Source: an uncultured bacterium
GTDB lineage: Bacteria > Desulfobacterota > Binatia > UBA1149 > CAITLU01
Direction of reading: 5' to 3'
Assembly: GCA_903893315.1 (NCBI GenBank)
Contig: CAITLU010000007.1
Coordinates: forward strand, 1 to 42,674
Length of the DNA stretch: 42,674 nucleotides
The notes below the pieces were generated by a model. It was not told the DNA's origin, ran no database searches, and saw nothing but the letters and a program-made list of their open reading frames with translations. This document shows, piece by piece, positions 24,373-33,439 of this stretch. A program made the translations under genes and the position numbers. Position 1 is the stretch's first letter; the number at the start of each line of letters is the position of its first letter.

Positions 24373-25368
24373 TTGAACGAAGCTATCGCCAAAGCCGACG
24401 TGTTGCTCGAAGCCCTGCCTTTCATGAGGCGCTTCGCCGGGCGCACCATCGTCATCAAGTACGGCGGCCACGCCATGCTCGACGAACGCCTGAAGTCGGG
24501 CTTCGCCGAGGACGTCGTGCTGCTGAAGTCGCTCGGTCTCCATCCCGTCATCGTGCACGGAGGCGGGCCCCAGATCGAAGAAGCGCTAAAGCGCCACGGC
24601 ATCGAAACGCATTTCGTGCGCGGTATGCGCGTGACCGACGCCGCGACGATGGAAATCGTCGAAATGGTGCTCGGCGGCCAGATCAACAAAGGCATCGTCG
24701 CCGACATTCACAACCACGGCGGCAAGGCCATCGGCATCACCGGCAAGGACGGACGCATGATGGTGGCCGAAAAGCTCGAGATGCGGGTTGAAGAGAAAGG
24801 CGCCGGCGGCAAGAAAAAATACGTACTCGTCGACATCGGCCTGGTTGGCAAGATCACCAGCATCAACACCGAGGTGATTGAACGCATCGCCGGCACCGAC
24901 TTCATTCCGGTAATTGCACCGATCGCCACCGACGAAGAAGGCCGCACCTACAACGTCAACGGCGACGTGGCGGCAGCCGAGATAGCGCGCGGCCTGAAGG
25001 CTGCCAAGTTGATCCTGCTCACCGACGTCGCGGGCATCAAGGATGCCGGCGGCAAAGTGCAGCCGCTCCTGAGTGCGGCCGAGGCCAGGAAACAGGTAAG
25101 AGACGGCACTATCGCTTCGGGCATGGTACCGAAAGTCGAATGCGCCATTGATGCCCTAGAAGGCGGCGTCAGCCAGGTGCACATCATCGACGGCCGCGTC
25201 AAACACGCGGTGCTGCTCGAGATCTTCACCAAGCAAGGCGTAGGCACCGAAGTGGTCCTGGGAACATCGAGCGGCAAGCGCGCGCAGAAGGCCGGCGGTT
25301 CTGCCGCGACATCGGTTGCAGCAACCAAGGGCAAAGCCGCGAAGAAAGCGAAAGAGGGCGCGGCGTGA
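24373..25368 (+). CDS. argB: Acetylglutamate kinase
   Basis: Second step of arginine synthesis: ATP-dependent phosphorylation of N-acetylglutamate; cytoplasmic, 331 aa. Visible motifs are IVIKYGGHAM (phosphate binding), PVIVHGGGPQI, GKDGRMM, YNVNGDVAAAEIA, LILLTDVAGI, and GMVPKVECAIDAL. The core ends near residue 297, the usual family length. The last about 35 residues are an extra Lys/Ala-rich tail (for example KGKAAKKAKEGAA). The start is TTG at 24373 behind an AAGGCAG-like site. It begins 38 bp after the hslU remnant and overlaps argD by GTGA, so it leads the arginine unit argB-D-F-G-H. Confidence 0.95.
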   Translation: MNEAIAKADVLLEALPFMRRFAGRTIVIKYGGHAMLDERLKSGFAEDVVLLKSLGLHPVIVHGGGPQIEEALKRHGIETHFVRGMRVTDAATMEIVEMVLGGQINKGIVADIHNHGGKAIGITGKDGRMMVAEKLEMRVEEKGAGGKKKYVLVDIGLVGKITSINTEVIERIAGTDFIPVIAPIATDEEGRTYNVNGDVAAAEIARGLKAAKLILLTDVAGIKDAGGKVQPLLSAAEARKQVRDGTIASGMVPKVECAIDALEGGVSQVHIIDGRVKHAVLLEIFTKQGVGTEVVLGTSSGKRAQKAGGSAATSVAATKGKAAKKAKEGAA

Positions 25369-26588
25369 GCGAGGCGAAGTCGACAAGCGCCGCAAGTTCG
25401 CCGATCGCACGCGGCAGCGTGAGTCCGATCCTGGAAAAGACCGACCGCTGCACCACCGCCAATTACGCGCGCTATCCGATCGCCTTCGTAAGCGGCAACG
25501 GCTGCCGTTTGACGGGCGACGACGGTCGCGACTACCTGGATCTGTTCGCAGGGCTGGCGGTGTCCTCGCTCGGCCACGGCCATCCGGCCCTCGTGCGCGC
25601 GATCCAGACGCAAGCGGCGAATCTGATCCACACCTCGAACCTGTTTTACCACGAGCCGGGCGCGCGCCTGGCAGAGCGCCTGGTGGAGTTGACGTTCGCC
25701 GACCGGGTGTTCTTCTGTAACAGCGGCGCCGAGGCCAACGAGGCTGCCATCAAGATGGCGCGTCGCGCCTCATCGCAGACAGGACGCTACAAGATCGTCG
25801 CGGTGCACCAATCGTTTCACGGACGCACCTACGGAGCGCTGGCCGCCACCGGTCAGCCCGCTCTGCGAGAGGGCTTCGGGCCGATGCCCGAAGGTTTCAT
25901 GCACGTCGAACCGGGCAGCGCCGAAGCCGTGCGCAGCGCCGTCGACGGCGAAACCGCTGCCGTGCTGGTTGAACCGATCATCGGCGAGGGCGGCGTGCTG
26001 GTACCGCCGGTCGGCTACTTGCGTGATCTCCGCCGAATCTGTGACGACAACGGCGTGCTGTTGATTCTCGACGAAGTCCAGACCGGCAATGGCCGCACCG
26101 GCAAGCTCTTTGCCTATCAGCACGAAGACATCGAACCCGACATACTCACCACCGCCAAGGGTCTGGCCGGAGGTCTTCCGATCGGCGCGGTTCTGGCCCG
26201 CGAAAGCGTCGCGCGCTCCTTCGTGCCCGGCTCGCACGGCACCACGTTCGGTGCCAATCCGGTGGCCTGCGCGGCGGCACTGACTGTGATCGACGAACTG
26301 GTCGACGGCGGAGTGATGGAGAACGTCGTCCGCGTGGGCGCTTACCTGGAGGCAAGACTTCGCGCGACGCTCGGCGGCCGCGACGACGTGACCGACATCC
26401 GCGGCAAAGGCTTCATGCTCGGCATCGAATTCAAACGCGAGACCAAGCCGATCGTGCAAGACCTGCTCGATCGCGGCGTCATCACCAACTCCACAGCAGG
26501 CAACGTGCTGCGTCTGATCCCGCCTCTGATACTGAGCGAGGCAGAGGCCGACGAAGGCGTAGCTGCCATCATCGAGGTGCTTGGATGA
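25365..26588 (+). CDS. argD: Acetylornithine aminotransferase
   Basis: PLP-dependent class III aminotransferase making N-acetylornithine, 407 aa. Family features are the N-terminal LDLFAGLAVSSLGHGHPAL, FFCNSGAEANEAAIKMAR, SFHGRTYGALAATGQ, the PLP aspartate in LILDEVQTGNGRTG, and the PLP lysine in TTAKGLAGGLPIGAV. HGTTFGANPVACAAALTV and RGKGFMLGIEF follow. The GTG start overlaps the argB stop (GTGA). It may also serve as succinyldiaminopimelate aminotransferase, as is common for ArgD. The argF gene follows after 58 bp. Confidence 0.96.
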   Translation: MSEAKSTSAASSPIARGSVSPILEKTDRCTTANYARYPIAFVSGNGCRLTGDDGRDYLDLFAGLAVSSLGHGHPALVRAIQTQAANLIHTSNLFYHEPGARLAERLVELTFADRVFFCNSGAEANEAAIKMARRASSQTGRYKIVAVHQSFHGRTYGALAATGQPALREGFGPMPEGFMHVEPGSAEAVRSAVDGETAAVLVEPIIGEGGVLVPPVGYLRDLRRICDDNGVLLILDEVQTGNGRTGKLFAYQHEDIEPDILTTAKGLAGGLPIGAVLARESVARSFVPGSHGTTFGANPVACAAALTVIDELVDGGVMENVVRVGAYLEARLRATLGGRDDVTDIRGKGFMLGIEFKRETKPIVQDLLDRGVITNSTAGNVLRLIPPLILSEAEADEGVAAIIEVLG

Positions 26589-26646
26589 AGCGTCACGACG
26601 GCGGCGCCCGTAAATTCCTGACCGCACGGCAAGGCGAACAACAGAT

Positions 26647-27585
26647 ATGAAGCGCGATCTGGTCACGCTGCGCGACCTGTCGCGCGAAGAGATTCTCCAC
26701 CTGGTTTCGTTGGCGCGGCGTCTGAAGGCCGACGTGCGTGTGCGGCGCCCGCATCCATGGCTGCACGGCCGCACGCTCGCGATGATTTTCGAAAAGCCGA
26801 GCCTGCGTACCCGCGTCACCTTCGAGACCGGAATGTACCAACTCGGCGGCGGCGCCATCTACCTGGCGCCGAGCGACATCCAGTTGGGAACGCGAGAACC
26901 CGTCGCCGACATCGCGGCCAACCTCTCGCGCTGGGTGAACCTGATCGTCGCGCGGACTTTTTCCCACGACTCCGTGGTCGAACTCGCGCGCAATTCGACG
27001 GTCCCGGTGATCAACGGGCTCTCCGACCTCTACCACCCTTGCCAGGTGCTCGCCGATGTCATGACGCTCACGGAAATTCGCGGCGCCGTCTACGGACTCA
27101 AGGTGGCGTTCGTGGGCGACGGCAACAACATGGTTCACTCATGGCTGCTTGCCGCTGCCAAGCTCGGCTTCGATTTCTGCCTCGCCTGTCCCAAGGGCTA
27201 CGAGCCCGACCCTGACATCGTCGCCGAAGTGATGGCTGCCGCTCCCGGTCGCATCACAATCACCGACGATGTGATGGAAGCGACGCGCGGCGCCGACGTG
27301 CTCTACACCGACGTGTGGACCAGCATGGGTCAGGAAGAAGAAGCGGATCGCCGTCGTAAGGTGTTCGCCAGGTACCAGATCAACGCCGAGGTCGTCGCCA
27401 ACGCGGACAAAGACGTGATCGTCATGCACTGTCTGCCGGCTCACCGCGGCGAAGAAATAACCGCCGAGGTCATAGACTGCCCTCGCTCGGTGATCCTCCA
27501 ACAGGCGGAGAACCGCCTCCACATTCAGAAGGCCATCATGGCCTGGATAGAAGGCGCCGAAGAAGCCAGGCTGGTAAATGCGTGA
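26647..27585 (+). CDS. argF: Ornithine carbamoyltransferase
   Basis: Makes citrulline from ornithine and carbamoyl phosphate, 312 aa, normal length. The carbamoyl-phosphate motif is EKPSLRTRVTFE (SxRTR). Other family segments are LYHPCQVLADVMTL, VAFVGDGNNMVHSWL, VLYTDVWTSMGQEEE, and the ornithine-binding HCLPAHRGEEIT. The start is ATG 26647. It is the third gene of the arginine run, between argD and argG, with gaps of about 60 bp on each side. Confidence 0.97.
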   Translation: MKRDLVTLRDLSREEILHLVSLARRLKADVRVRRPHPWLHGRTLAMIFEKPSLRTRVTFETGMYQLGGGAIYLAPSDIQLGTREPVADIAANLSRWVNLIVARTFSHDSVVELARNSTVPVINGLSDLYHPCQVLADVMTLTEIRGAVYGLKVAFVGDGNNMVHSWLLAAAKLGFDFCLACPKGYEPDPDIVAEVMAAAPGRITITDDVMEATRGADVLYTDVWTSMGQEEEADRRRKVFARYQINAEVVANADKDVIVMHCLPAHRGEEITAEVIDCPRSVILQQAENRLHIQKAIMAWIEGAEEARLVNA

Positions 27586-27645
27586 ACACCAGCACCGGCA
27601 CTGACGGCGGTTTCGCAAAACCCGAAGCAGGAAGGAAGTGACGTT

Positions 27646-28863
<1,218 letters not shown>

Positions 28864-28872
28864 GGCACGCAG

Positions 28873-30420
28873 GTGGCGGAGAAGAAGAAGAGCCGGGCAT
28901 CGGCCACCAGTGACGGCGCTGTGAGGAAGGCCGCCGCACCTGCGAAAGCCGCGACTTCAAAGAGTGCAGTTGCTGCCGCGAAGGCCGACGGCTCCGGCAA
29001 AGCGCCTCCGAGCGCCAACCGCTCGTGGGGCGGGCGCTTCGACGCGACACCCGACCGCCGGACCCAGGCCTTCACCGCCTCGATAGGCTTCGACCAACGC
29101 CTGTACCGCTACGATATCCGCGGCAGCATCGCCCACGCTTCAATGCTCGCCGCAGTCGGTATCCTGACCGCCGCCGAGAAGAAGACGATCAGCGCCGGGC
29201 TGCGCGAAGTCGAAATCGAGATCGACACCGGCAAGTTCGTATTCGACGTAGCCGACGAAGACATTCACATGGCAATCGAGCGCCGCTTGATCGCCAAGAC
29301 CGGCGCCGCCGGCGCCAAACTCCACACCGCGCGTTCACGCAACGACCAGGTCGTCACCGACGTGCGCCTCTACGTGAAGGACGCACTGGCGGCCGTCGAC
29401 GCCGCGATCGACGATTTACAATGCGCGCTCCTCGAAGTGGCGCTGCGTCACGAAGACGCGATCCTTCCGGGTTACACCCATATGCAGCGGGCCCAGCCGG
29501 TGCTGCTCGCCCACCACCTGCTCGCCTACTACGAGATGCTGACCCGGGACCGCGGCCGTTTCGTGGATGCACTGGCTCGCGTCGACATCCTGCCTCTCGG
29601 GGCCGGCGCGCTGGCCGGAACCACGCTGCCCATCGACCGCGCCCACGTCGCCCAGGAACTCGGCTTTGCCCGTATTGCCGAGAACAGCATCGACGCGGTC
29701 GCCGACCGCGACTTCATCCTGGAACCACTCGCCGACATCGCGATCCTGTTCGCACACGTCTCGCGTCTGGCAGGCGAGATCGTGCTGTGGGCCACTGCGG
29801 AGTACGGCTTCGTGCACCTGCACGACGCCTATTCGACCGGCAGTTCGATGATGCCGCAGAAGAAGAACCCCGACATCGCCGAACTCGCCCGCGGCAAGTC
29901 GGGGCGCGTTGTCGGCAACCTGGTGTCGCTGCTCGTCACGACCAAAGGGCTTCCGCTCGCCTACAACAGCGACCTGCAGGAAGACAAGGAACCGCTTTTC
30001 GACAGCGTCGACACCGCGCTGTCGTCGCTCGGCGTACTGGCCGCGATGCTGCGCTCGCTGACCTTCGACGAAGCCGCGATGCGCCGTGCGGCATCGGATT
30101 CGTTTCTGCTCGCCACTGACCTAGCCGAACTGCTCGTCGCACGCGGCGTACCGTTTCGCCAGGCTCACGAAGTCGTCGGCAAGATAGTGCGCCACTGCCT
30201 GGAGGCAGGAATCGAACTCACCTCGCTCGACAGCACCGCGCTGGCCGCCTTTTCACCGGCGCTTGGTCCGCTGGGAGATCGCAAGGCCGGAGTCACCGTC
30301 GCATCGTTGCTGACCGCGGAACAGGCCGTGGCACGCCGCACGTCGGCCGGCGGAACCTCCCCCTCGCTCGTGAAGAAGAGGCTGCGCACGTTGGCGCGCA
30401 AGCACGGCGTCAAGGCATGA
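28873..30420 (+). CDS. argH: Argininosuccinate lyase with Lys/Ala-rich N-terminal extension
   Basis: Final step of arginine synthesis: cleaves argininosuccinate to arginine and fumarate; 515 aa against about 460 for the family. The enzyme core begins near residue 49 (SWGGRFDATPDRRTQAF). Conserved segments include EDIHMAIERRL, KLHTARSRNDQVVTD, GYTHMQRAQPVLLAHHLL, and the fumarase/aspartase signature GSSMMPQKKNPD. The first 48 residues are a low-complexity Lys/Ala/Ser tail, similar in style to the C-terminal tail of ArgB here. A GTG start at 28873 covers the extension; a shorter start would lack a good codon near the core. The stop overlaps the next start (ATGA). Confidence 0.95.
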   Translation: MAEKKKSRASATSDGAVRKAAAPAKAATSKSAVAAAKADGSGKAPPSANRSWGGRFDATPDRRTQAFTASIGFDQRLYRYDIRGSIAHASMLAAVGILTAAEKKTISAGLREVEIEIDTGKFVFDVADEDIHMAIERRLIAKTGAAGAKLHTARSRNDQVVTDVRLYVKDALAAVDAAIDDLQCALLEVALRHEDAILPGYTHMQRAQPVLLAHHLLAYYEMLTRDRGRFVDALARVDILPLGAGALAGTTLPIDRAHVAQELGFARIAENSIDAVADRDFILEPLADIAILFAHVSRLAGEIVLWATAEYGFVHLHDAYSTGSSMMPQKKNPDIAELARGKSGRVVGNLVSLLVTTKGLPLAYNSDLQEDKEPLFDSVDTALSSLGVLAAMLRSLTFDEAAMRRAASDSFLLATDLAELLVARGVPFRQAHEVVGKIVRHCLEAGIELTSLDSTALAAFSPALGPLGDRKAGVTVASLLTAEQAVARRTSAGGTSPSLVKKRLRTLARKHGVKA

Positions 30421-30935
30421 AGAAAACGCTCTTGCGGCGAACCGCGAACGGACCTCACTCACGGCGACCTACCGCACGGTGCGCCGCGCGCTTCGGCGTG
30501 AAGTTCGGTCGAAACGCCGCACTCGGCGCAGTCCTGGCCGTCGCGTTGATCGTCGCCGCATGCGGCCTGCGTACCGCGCCGCGTCCCGTCGAAGATACCG
30601 CGCCGATCATCGAAGGAAGTGTCGAAACCACGACCGTTGGCGGCACCGTCGTCGTGCGCTGGCCACGCGCGCAGAAAAGTGCCGACGGCAAACGGCTCTA
30701 CGACCTGGCGGCTTTCGTCGTCGAGCGCAGCCGCGATGGCGGCCCTTTCGAACGCGTCGCGACCATCAACGTCATCGACCAGGAAAAGATCCGCCGCCGC
30801 AGCAAGTTCGAATACCGCGACGAAACTCCCGGCGCCGGTGCACTTGCCTACCGCGTTCGCGCAGTCTGCGCCGATGGACAGGAAGGCCCGCCCACAGCGG
30901 CCGCTGCCACTTCCGCGGCCGCCTCCGCTCGGTAG
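30417..30935 (+). CDS. Small lipoprotein with fibronectin-III-like domain
   Basis: 172 aa. A long basic N-terminus precedes a hydrophobic stretch and a lipobox (LIVAACG), so it is probably a lipid-anchored envelope protein. The start of the mature part, CGLRTAPRPVEDTAPI, recalls the small lipoproteins (LptM/YifL type) encoded beside argH-lysA in many proteobacteria. The rest resembles a single fibronectin type III domain (VVRWPRAQ, FVVERSRDGGPFERVATI, LAYRVRAVCADGQEGPP). The ATG overlaps the argH stop by ATGA. No lysA follows; fabD starts 27 bp later. The relation to LptM is inference from position and the first few residues. Confidence 0.7.
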   Translation: MKKTLLRRTANGPHSRRPTARCAARFGVKFGRNAALGAVLAVALIVAACGLRTAPRPVEDTAPIIEGSVETTTVGGTVVVRWPRAQKSADGKRLYDLAAFVVERSRDGGPFERVATINVIDQEKIRRRSKFEYRDETPGAGALAYRVRAVCADGQEGPPTAAAATSAAASAR

Positions 30936-30962
30936 TTGCGCGCGTACCGCCCCCGTCAACAC

Positions 30963-31928
30963 ATGAGCCACCACTCACAGCATTCGCGACATTCAGAGCA
31001 CGACGCTCACGCGCCGGTCGCTGTCGTCTTCCCCGGACAGGGCTCCCAGCGCCTCGGCATGGGCAAGGACTTCCACGACAAATACCCCGAGTCGCGCCGC
31101 GTATTCGAAGAAGCCTCGGAAGCCTGCGGCCTCGACCTCACCGACATCTGCTTCAGCAACGAAGCCGAGTTGGCGCTTACCGAGTTCCAGCAACCCGCCA
31201 TCCTCACTGTCGAAATCGCGATGCTCGAAGCGATGAAGGTTCACCACGGATTTCGCCCGACCTTCTTTGCAGGACACAGTCTCGGCGAGTACACCGCGCT
31301 GGTCGCAGCCGGCGTGTACCGGCTCGCCGACGCCGTACGCATCGTCCGACTACGCGGCAAACTGATGCAGCAGGCGGTGCCAGCCGGTGACGGCGCGATG
31401 ACGGCCGTCATCCATCGCGACCTCGATGTCGCGGCGCTGACCCGCTTCGTCGCCCGCTTCGAAGTCGACGTCGCCAACTACAACGCCCTCGACCAGGCGG
31501 TGATCAGCGGACTCGCCGCGCCGGTCACCGCCGCCGTGAATGCTCTTCGCGAAGACGAGACCTGGCGTAAGGCGAAGACCATACCGCTGCGCGTCTCCGC
31601 CCCGTTCCACTCACGTCACATGTGGCCGATCCAGGAACCGCTTCGCGCCGCTCTCGCCGACATCACGACAGTCGACGCGTGGGCTGACATCTCGGTAACC
31701 TCCAACAACACCGGCACTTTCCACGTTGGCTCGCGCGACGAACTCGAGAAGGCTCTCGTGAGACAGATCACCTCCACCGTGCGCTGGGTAGACAACATGC
31801 GTGACCTGCTGGAAAAGACCGAGGAAGTCGTCGAGGTAGGACCGGGCAGACCGCTGCGCGGATTCTTCGCATCGCTCGGCATCGAAGCATCCTCGATCAG
31901 GGATACGCGGACTCTATCCGGCGATTAG
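30963..31928 (+). CDS. fabD: Malonyl-CoA:ACP transacylase (FabD) with His-rich N-terminus
   Basis: 321 aa. Transfers malonyl groups to acyl carrier protein for fatty-acid synthesis. The catalytic serine is S106 in FFAGHSLGEYTAL, the catalytic His is H216 in SAPFHSRHM, and VVFPGQGSQRLGMG and the C-terminal VVEVGPGRPLRGF are intact. The first 16 residues contain six histidines before the core begins, unlike ordinary FabD. No other fab gene is present; it follows the arginine run and small lipoprotein by 27 bp. A trans-acting acyltransferase for a polyketide system cannot be excluded, though none is near. The ATG 30963 was preferred to an upstream start at 30936. Confidence 0.9.
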   Translation: MSHHSQHSRHSEHDAHAPVAVVFPGQGSQRLGMGKDFHDKYPESRRVFEEASEACGLDLTDICFSNEAELALTEFQQPAILTVEIAMLEAMKVHHGFRPTFFAGHSLGEYTALVAAGVYRLADAVRIVRLRGKLMQQAVPAGDGAMTAVIHRDLDVAALTRFVARFEVDVANYNALDQAVISGLAAPVTAAVNALREDETWRKAKTIPLRVSAPFHSRHMWPIQEPLRAALADITTVDAWADISVTSNNTGTFHVGSRDELEKALVRQITSTVRWVDNMRDLLEKTEEVVEVGPGRPLRGFFASLGIEASSIRDTRTLSGD

Positions 31929-32151
31929 CGCGACGAAGTGCGCACGAAAAACACCCGCGCCAGTTCGACCAGATCGCTGAAATGTTCGGCAACTATGTCG
32001 GGTACGATGTAGGGATCGAGCCTGCGGCAATCGCGCGCACCGAGATGTTGCGAAAGCTCACAGCCCCGATCGTCGATGCCGTCTGATCGGCGCGCAGCAG
32101 CCTCGCGCCAAGCGACGCGCCGGGCGACGCACCCCGGCCTTTCGCGAAAGA
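31929..32151. other. Convergent intergenic region, possible gene remnant
   Basis: On the minus strand the frame ending at 31925 reads as protein-like (for example LDPYIVPDIVAEHFSDL), but it has no start outside the radical SAM gene. It may be a remnant or chance. Nothing else is recognised. Confidence 0.3.
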
Positions 32152-33279
32152 CTACGTCTGCGGCTCGTAGTTGCACCACGGATCGGTGGCCAGCACGCTG
32201 CCGGTCAGTGCGTAGGCGCGCGAACGCGAACCTCCGCATATGGCGCGGTACTCGCAACGACCGCAGCGGCCGGTAAGCAGATCCGGATTGCGCAGTTCGC
32301 GGAATATTTCCGAGTTGCGGTAGATGTCGCTGAAAAGCCGTTCGCGCACGTTACCGGCGTAGAGCGGCAGGAAGCCGCTCGGAAACACCTCGCCTATGTG
32401 CGAAACGAAACCGAAACCGTTGCCCGAGTTCACCGCGCGCGGCGCAAATCCCACCGTGTGCCCCGGCCCTTCGGAGCGGCGCAGTTGCTGAGGCAGTTCG
32501 GCCTTGCCATCAGCCGCGCGCGGCGGCCGTGCGCCGGTGCCTTCGGCCTCGCGCTGCGCGACATAGCGTCGGTAGTGCTGGGCCTCGGTGATCTTGACGA
32601 TGTAGCCCATTTCCTTCTGCACGCGGTACAGGGTTCCGAAAAGTTCTTCGCACTGCTCGGCGGTCAGGCCCTTGAGCCCTTCGCCGCGCCCCATCGGTAC
32701 CAGGAAGAACACTTCCCAGAAGACGATACCGAGAGTCTTGACGAACTCCGCCATCTCGGTGAAGTACGGATACGAGTCCGCGCAGATCGTCGTGTTGACC
32801 TGAAGCGGCAGACCCGCTTCGTGGGCCCACGCTACCGCTTCCATCGTCTTGGCGAACGAACCGGGAACGCCGCGGAAACCGTCGTGCAGATCTGCGCGCG
32901 GAAAATCCAGACTGACGGCCATCTGATCGAGTCCGGCATCCCTCAGCGCGAAAACGTCCTGGCGACGCAGCGACGGAGAAGCCGCCGGAATGGTGCCGAC
33001 ACGAAGTCCCTTGTCCTTGCCGAAGCGCACCATCTTCGGGAGATCGGCGCGCTTGACCGGATCGCCGCCGCTGAAGATGAAGACCGGAGTCCCCATCGCC
33101 GCCACGTCGCTGATCAGCGCGAACCCTTCTTCTGTGCTGAGTTCGCGAGCGTCCCTATTGGGCTGAGCCGATGCCCGGCAGTGCTGACAGGCAAGATCGC
33201 AGGCCTGCGTCGTCTCCCAGATCACCAGGAACGGCGCAGAATCGAAATCGACTACGGGCATCTGTTTCATGCTCTTCAC
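32152..33279 (-). CDS. Radical SAM/SPASM protein (TIGR04053-like)
   Basis: 375 aa. The SAM-cluster motif CDLACQHC (C27, C31, C34) lies after FLVIWETTQ, followed by FSGGDPVKRADLPKMV. AVSLDFPRADLHDGFRGVPG, LQVNTTICAD and FWEVFFLVPMGRGEGL are typical of the TIGR04053 group of radical SAM/SPASM proteins related to heme and peptide-modifying enzymes. The C-terminal SPASM-like cluster is CGRCEYRAICGG plus a final Cys. The substrate is unknown; no obvious precursor peptide was found nearby. A GTG at 33279 (after GAGGAG) or ATG 33270 can start the protein. It lies 160 bp downstream of the TPP enzyme gene on the same strand and is convergent with fabD. Confidence 0.88.
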   Translation of the reverse strand: MKSMKQMPVVDFDSAPFLVIWETTQACDLACQHCRASAQPNRDARELSTEEGFALISDVAAMGTPVFIFSGGDPVKRADLPKMVRFGKDKGLRVGTIPAASPSLRRQDVFALRDAGLDQMAVSLDFPRADLHDGFRGVPGSFAKTMEAVAWAHEAGLPLQVNTTICADSYPYFTEMAEFVKTLGIVFWEVFFLVPMGRGEGLKGLTAEQCEELFGTLYRVQKEMGYIVKITEAQHYRRYVAQREAEGTGARPPRAADGKAELPQQLRRSEGPGHTVGFAPRAVNSGNGFGFVSHIGEVFPSGFLPLYAGNVRERLFSDIYRNSEIFRELRNPDLLTGRCGRCEYRAICGGSRSRAYALTGSVLATDPWCNYEPQT

Positions 33280-33439
33280 TTCACTCCTCGGCGACAGATC
33301 CGAACCGCGCGCTCACTCGTAACCGAACCATGCGCGAGGCGTGTGTGAGCCAGCGAACGCACATGTACCGGAAGGCACGCCTGGGCGATCGTGCTGCACA
33401 GGACGCCGCAGACGGGCCTTCCGCGACCGACTGCTCAAA

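Noticed and set aside
33280-33439. Small gene or precursor peptide for the radical SAM protein
   Set aside because: No start with a ribosome-binding site and no peptide-like frame on the minus strand.
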